Assembly: GCF_018873765.1 (NCBI RefSeq)
Contig: NC_057925.1
Span: 45,291,010-45,355,009, forward strand
Direction of reading: 5' to 3'
DNA length: 64,000 nt
From: Telopea speciosissima
Lineage: Eukaryota > Streptophyta > Magnoliopsida > Proteales > Proteaceae
In this document: positions 61,101-64,000 of the stretch, piece after piece
How the letters are laid out: each line of letters opens with the position of its first letter
How positions within the stretch are numbered: position 1 is the first letter of the stretch
Notes under the pieces: model-generated
The model's input: only the letters and a program-made list of their open reading frames with translations
What the model was told of the DNA's origin: nothing
Databases searched by the model: none
Translations under genes and position numbers: made by a program

Positions 61101-62298
61101 CTTGATAATACTCGATCATAATCTTATAAATATCACTCTCCTCATGTGCCCAACCTCCATCAGGCTTTTTAAGCTTCAGGATTCTGTTCTGGCTTCTATG
61201 TTGGATGGTTGCCATATGAAAAAACTTTGTATTATGGTCAACTTATTGGAGCCAGCTAATTCGAGACTTTTGACGCCAAAGCTCCTCCTCTCTTTCTAGC
61301 TCTTCATTAAGAAGGGAACTGAGAAATTCCTCCTGCTCGTGAAAATTATCCTGGACTGGACCTTCCTGTAAATGTGAGATAGCTGTCTGCAGATCTCTAA
61401 TCTTAATTTGAATGTGACTAAAAACTTCACGATTCCTCCTCTTGAAAACCGACTGGATTACCCCCATTTTGTGAAGAAGAGGGGAAGTAGAAACAGTACT
61501 TGCACTCGTGGACCAAGCCCTTCTAGCAGTTGGCTCACAGTCAGGATGACGAAACCAAGTGGATTCAAACCGAAAGGGTTTCACCCCCTTGAAACGACCT
61601 CCTACTAAATCAATGACAAGGGGGGCATGATCCGAATTCACCGCAGGTTTCACAAGCACTGCCACATTAGGGTAAGCCGTACTCCAAGCATCATTAGCGG
61701 AGGCCCTATCCAGTTTGATCCAAATATTAGAATCACCCTTTCTTTTATTACTCCATGTGTAACAGGGACCATGGGGACCTACATCCTCCAAGCCATAAGT
61801 GTTGAGCATGTGCTTAAAACCATCAATATCTCGTTGGCCTGAACGGTTATCACCATCCTTCTCATGCCATGCTAAGAAGGAATTGAAATCACTAAAGCAA
61901 AGTCACTCCATATGTCTACCCCCTCCAATATGGATCAGACGTTCCCACACTTCCTGCCTTTTAGATTTCAAAGCAACCCCATAAACTGAAGTCATGTAAA
62001 AAGAAGTTCCATTAGCTTGTGTCACCTTAGAATCAATAATATTATGGTCCGAGTATACAATATCCACCATAACTGTATACGACCAGAAAAGAGCGAGGCC
62101 CCTCGAGGCACCCTTCGCATCAACAGAAAAACAAGAATGCATACCAAGACGTCTACGAAGCTGCTCAATCCTTCTATTGCTACATTTTGTCTCAATCAAG
62201 AAAATAATCACTGGTTTTTCTTCCTGGGAGAGATGGATCAGGGAGCGAATTATCGGGTTTCTCCCTAAGTCCTGACAATTCCAGCTTAACAACTTCAT
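58123..62298 (-). pseudogene. LINE ORF2 (endonuclease, reverse transcriptase, RNase H)
   Basis: Starts MKLLSWNCQDLGRNPIIRSL (AP endonuclease; LSWNCQ and IETK motifs). The reverse transcriptase spans about 61020-59900 with KAPGPDGLPPAFF, GIRQGDPISPALL and the catalytic LLFTDDCLLF. Zf-RVT (HILLHC) lies near 58960. RNase H (VESDNLTIVGYL, TNSVADRFARRAL) ends with TAA at 58123. The frame is constant from start to end; no frameshift was found. Seven in-frame stops lie at 61903-61905, 61243-61245, 61033-61035, 59506-59508, 59401-59403, 59029-59031 and 58987-58989. The protein would nick DNA and copy the LINE RNA. This copy cannot. Confidence 0.88.
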
Positions 62299-63898
62299 TG
62301 GCTCCCGTGGGGCTGGATCTTCCCAGCTTCCACGGGTTCCAAACATAAAAAATGCTGTATCTCCTGCATATCATTACTACAAGCACTAACGTCACCTTGC
62401 CCATCCAAAGTGGTGTCCAACCGAGGTCCTTTTTGCTTCTCTGGGCCTAACGTCGCTTCCCTGCCTTGTTCAGACTCCTGAGAATCTGAAACATCCATAA
62501 AGTCCATAGCCGAGTCCAAAGATCCACTATCCATATGGGTTTGGGAGAGGGATGGGAAAGTGGGTCGGTCAAATGGGTAAGCACCAATGGGGGTGTTGGA
62601 GAGATTATGGGGGGGAGGTGGAGGATACTGCGGGGGTTGGTTTCCATGAGTGGATGGTTGATTAAGAGAGATAGCGGAGAGATGGGGGAGTAATGTGGAA
62701 AGCAAATTTGCCACATCAGGGTGCTGTAGAATGGGATTTATGGTCAAAAGCTGTGAAAAGTGGGTGAAAGAATTATTTCCTTGATTGGAAACCGAGATTG
62801 CATGAGACGATGTCTGGGGAGATAAAATAGGGAGGTGTGGTAGTTGGGGATTTGTAACAACCAGTGGAGGATTGTCCGCACGCAAAATCATCGCCGCAGG
62901 AGGTAGGCCAGATGATCCAGCTGACGTATCATGGATTCCCCGATCGAAGCTCAGGCCAGTCGTCGGAGAAGTCATACCGTTGAGAGACAGGGAGGGGGCA
63001 CCCTTGAGGAGTCTGGCATCTGGAGTTGGTGCTCTCAAACTTGGACCATATCGAAACGCAGGAAACTCTGAGCAATTGGCCGCTCTGAGACAACCATGTT
63101 TTGCACAGTGCTTCTGTTCAACATCAAATAATGTGACACACCTTTTGATCTCATGATCAAACAAACCACAGAAATAGCAGAAGTTAGGGAGTCTCTCATA
63201 TTTCACCATGATCGTAGTCTTGTTACTAGATCTGCGTTTGATAGTAACCGAGGGACGTAGTGGTTTAGTTATGTTGATCCTGACTCGTGAACGGACAAAC
63301 CATACCCTTGAGCCAAACTGAGAGCCTTGTACCAGCATCACCTGTGACGGGTTTCCAATCTTCGATGCCAACTGAGACGCAACCTCCAAACTAAATAGCT
63401 CTAATGGCACCTCTTGGATCTGCACCAAAACTCAGTGTACTGAAAATCCCACTCTTGTTCCATGTTCCATCGTTCCAAGATGAGGAGGTTTCCATTAACA
63501 GACCATGGCCCCTCCTCAACTACATTCGCAAGGTCCAACCTGTGTTGAAACTGAAAACGATAGCGATTCCCATGCATGGGAGTAACAGTGACAGGGAACC
63601 TCGGGTTCCAGGCATGCACTAAGGCTTCAGAGACAACTTGTCTCCTATACGGCTTGTAAAACACAATTTGCCCCTCGAGACATTGATCATCGTCGGCATT
63701 CAGTCGCTCTTCGATATCACCCTCCAAGGATAAAATATCATCATCCTCCTCTTCATCTATCGGCGGTACGAGGCGTGGATCCACATAAGGGTTCTCCGTG
63801 GATTGGTCAATTTCTTCAGGGCTCCTCTGAGAAGTATTCTGACCAGTAGCAAGTGCAGTAGAGCCAATCCGCAGAGATGTCGATGGGTTACCATCCAT
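62295..63898 (-). pseudogene. LINE ORF1 (DUF4283 plus CCHC zinc knuckle)
   Basis: Starts MDGNPSTSLRIGSTALATGQ. An acidic segment (DEEEDDDILSLEGDIEER) precedes a DUF4283 domain (GQIVFYKPYRRQVVSEALVH, EEGPWSVNGNLLILERW). A zinc knuckle CYFCGLFDHEIKRC (C-x2-C-x4-H-x4-C) comes near 63180, then a Pro/Ser-rich tail. ORF1 proteins bind the LINE RNA. One frameshift lies near 63420, directly after TEFW: the following residues VQIQEVPLELF are in another frame, consistent with loss of a single base. The stop TGA overlaps the ORF2 start in ATGA. Confidence 0.85.
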
Positions 63899-63937
63899 AC
63901 TGCCGGCAAACACAGTACTAGGGTTTACAGGGAGTAT

Positions 63938-63990
63938 CACGTACAGAGACAGAGAAAACTAAACACGTACAGAGACAGAGAAAAATCTTT
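63938..63990 (-). repeat. 26-bp tandem units in the LINE 5' leader
   Basis: cacgtacagagacagagaaa is present at 63938 and again at 63964 (plus-strand reading), a 26-bp period. It lies just upstream of ORF1, where L1 elements hold their internal promoter. Confidence 0.7.
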
Positions 63991-64000
63991 TGGTTGAAGT

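Larger units (their letters stand above)
58082..64000 (-). mobile_element. L1-type LINE, nearly full length, degenerate; continues past the window
   Basis: On the minus strand: 5' leader with two 26-bp tandem units (about 63938-63990), ORF1 (63898-62295), ORF2 (62298-58123), a 15-nt 3' untranslated region and a 26-nt poly(A) tail (58107-58082). Domain order: DUF4283 plus zinc knuckle in ORF1; AP endonuclease, reverse transcriptase, zf-RVT, RNase H in ORF2. This is the plant L1 plan. The 5' end and the partner target duplication lie beyond 64000. The copy is inactive: one frameshift in ORF1 and seven in-frame stops in ORF2. Confidence 0.92.

Noticed and set aside
59953-61299. Plus-strand frames opposite the LINE ORF2
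   Set aside because: Shadow frames of the minus-strand reverse transcriptase; composition follows the antisense codons.
1-64000. CRISPR arrays, operons, ribosome binding sites, riboswitches
   Set aside because: Not expected in plant nuclear DNA, and no spaced identical repeat array of that kind is present.

Overview
This window is nuclear DNA from a flowering plant, probably a dicot-like angiosperm; I cannot name the species. The evidence is spliced genes of plant type with GT-AG introns (an EamA-type transporter, a plant GDSL esterase, a plant-specific zinc-finger exonuclease-domain gene), one class II tRNA-Leu, and a dense load of plant mobile elements: Copia and Ty3/gypsy-like LTR elements, a solo LTR, a TRIM, L1 and RTE LINEs, an Au-like SINE tail, MULE-like, hAT-like and Tourist-like elements, and many foldback MITEs. 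Most of the 64 kb is transposon or transposon-derived.

Layout. 281-10139 (+) holds the last three exons of an EamA-like (drug/metabolite transporter) gene. Its 9-kb penultimate intron was swollen by a 5'-truncated RTE LINE (19-bp target duplication), which later received a Copia element. 11.9-16.1 kb holds a 1.76-kb MULE-like long-TIR element and a 0.7-kb almost perfect palindrome. 17.66-21.95 kb (+) holds a complete four-exon GDSL esterase gene; its third intron carries a MITE and a 2.35-kb MULE-like element with an exact 9-bp target duplication, which itself contains a solo LTR. A tRNA-Leu(UAG) gene lies at 23.1 kb (-), next to old LINE and Copia remnants.

26.88-37.81 kb is one structurally whole but gag-pol-less LTR element with 3.07-kb LTRs, a 5-bp target duplication, a primer-binding site and a polypurine tract. 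Its interior carries a coding-like region only on the antisense strand. It landed inside a palindromic MITE. 42.13-44.10 kb (+) is a complete seven-exon gene for a zinc-finger DEDD-exonuclease-fold protein whose first catalytic motif is missing, with a TRIM in intron 5. From 44.5 to 57 kb there are hAT-like and MULE-like elements, foldback repeats, a Copia fragment and stretches with nothing I can assign. 58.08 kb to the window end is a long L1-type LINE on the minus strand (both ORFs present, degenerate), inserted in or beside an older LINE fragment.

Only three protein genes and one tRNA look like host genes. They share no visible pathway. Their common feature is that all three protein genes have introns that took up mobile elements while the splice signals and reading frames stayed intact.
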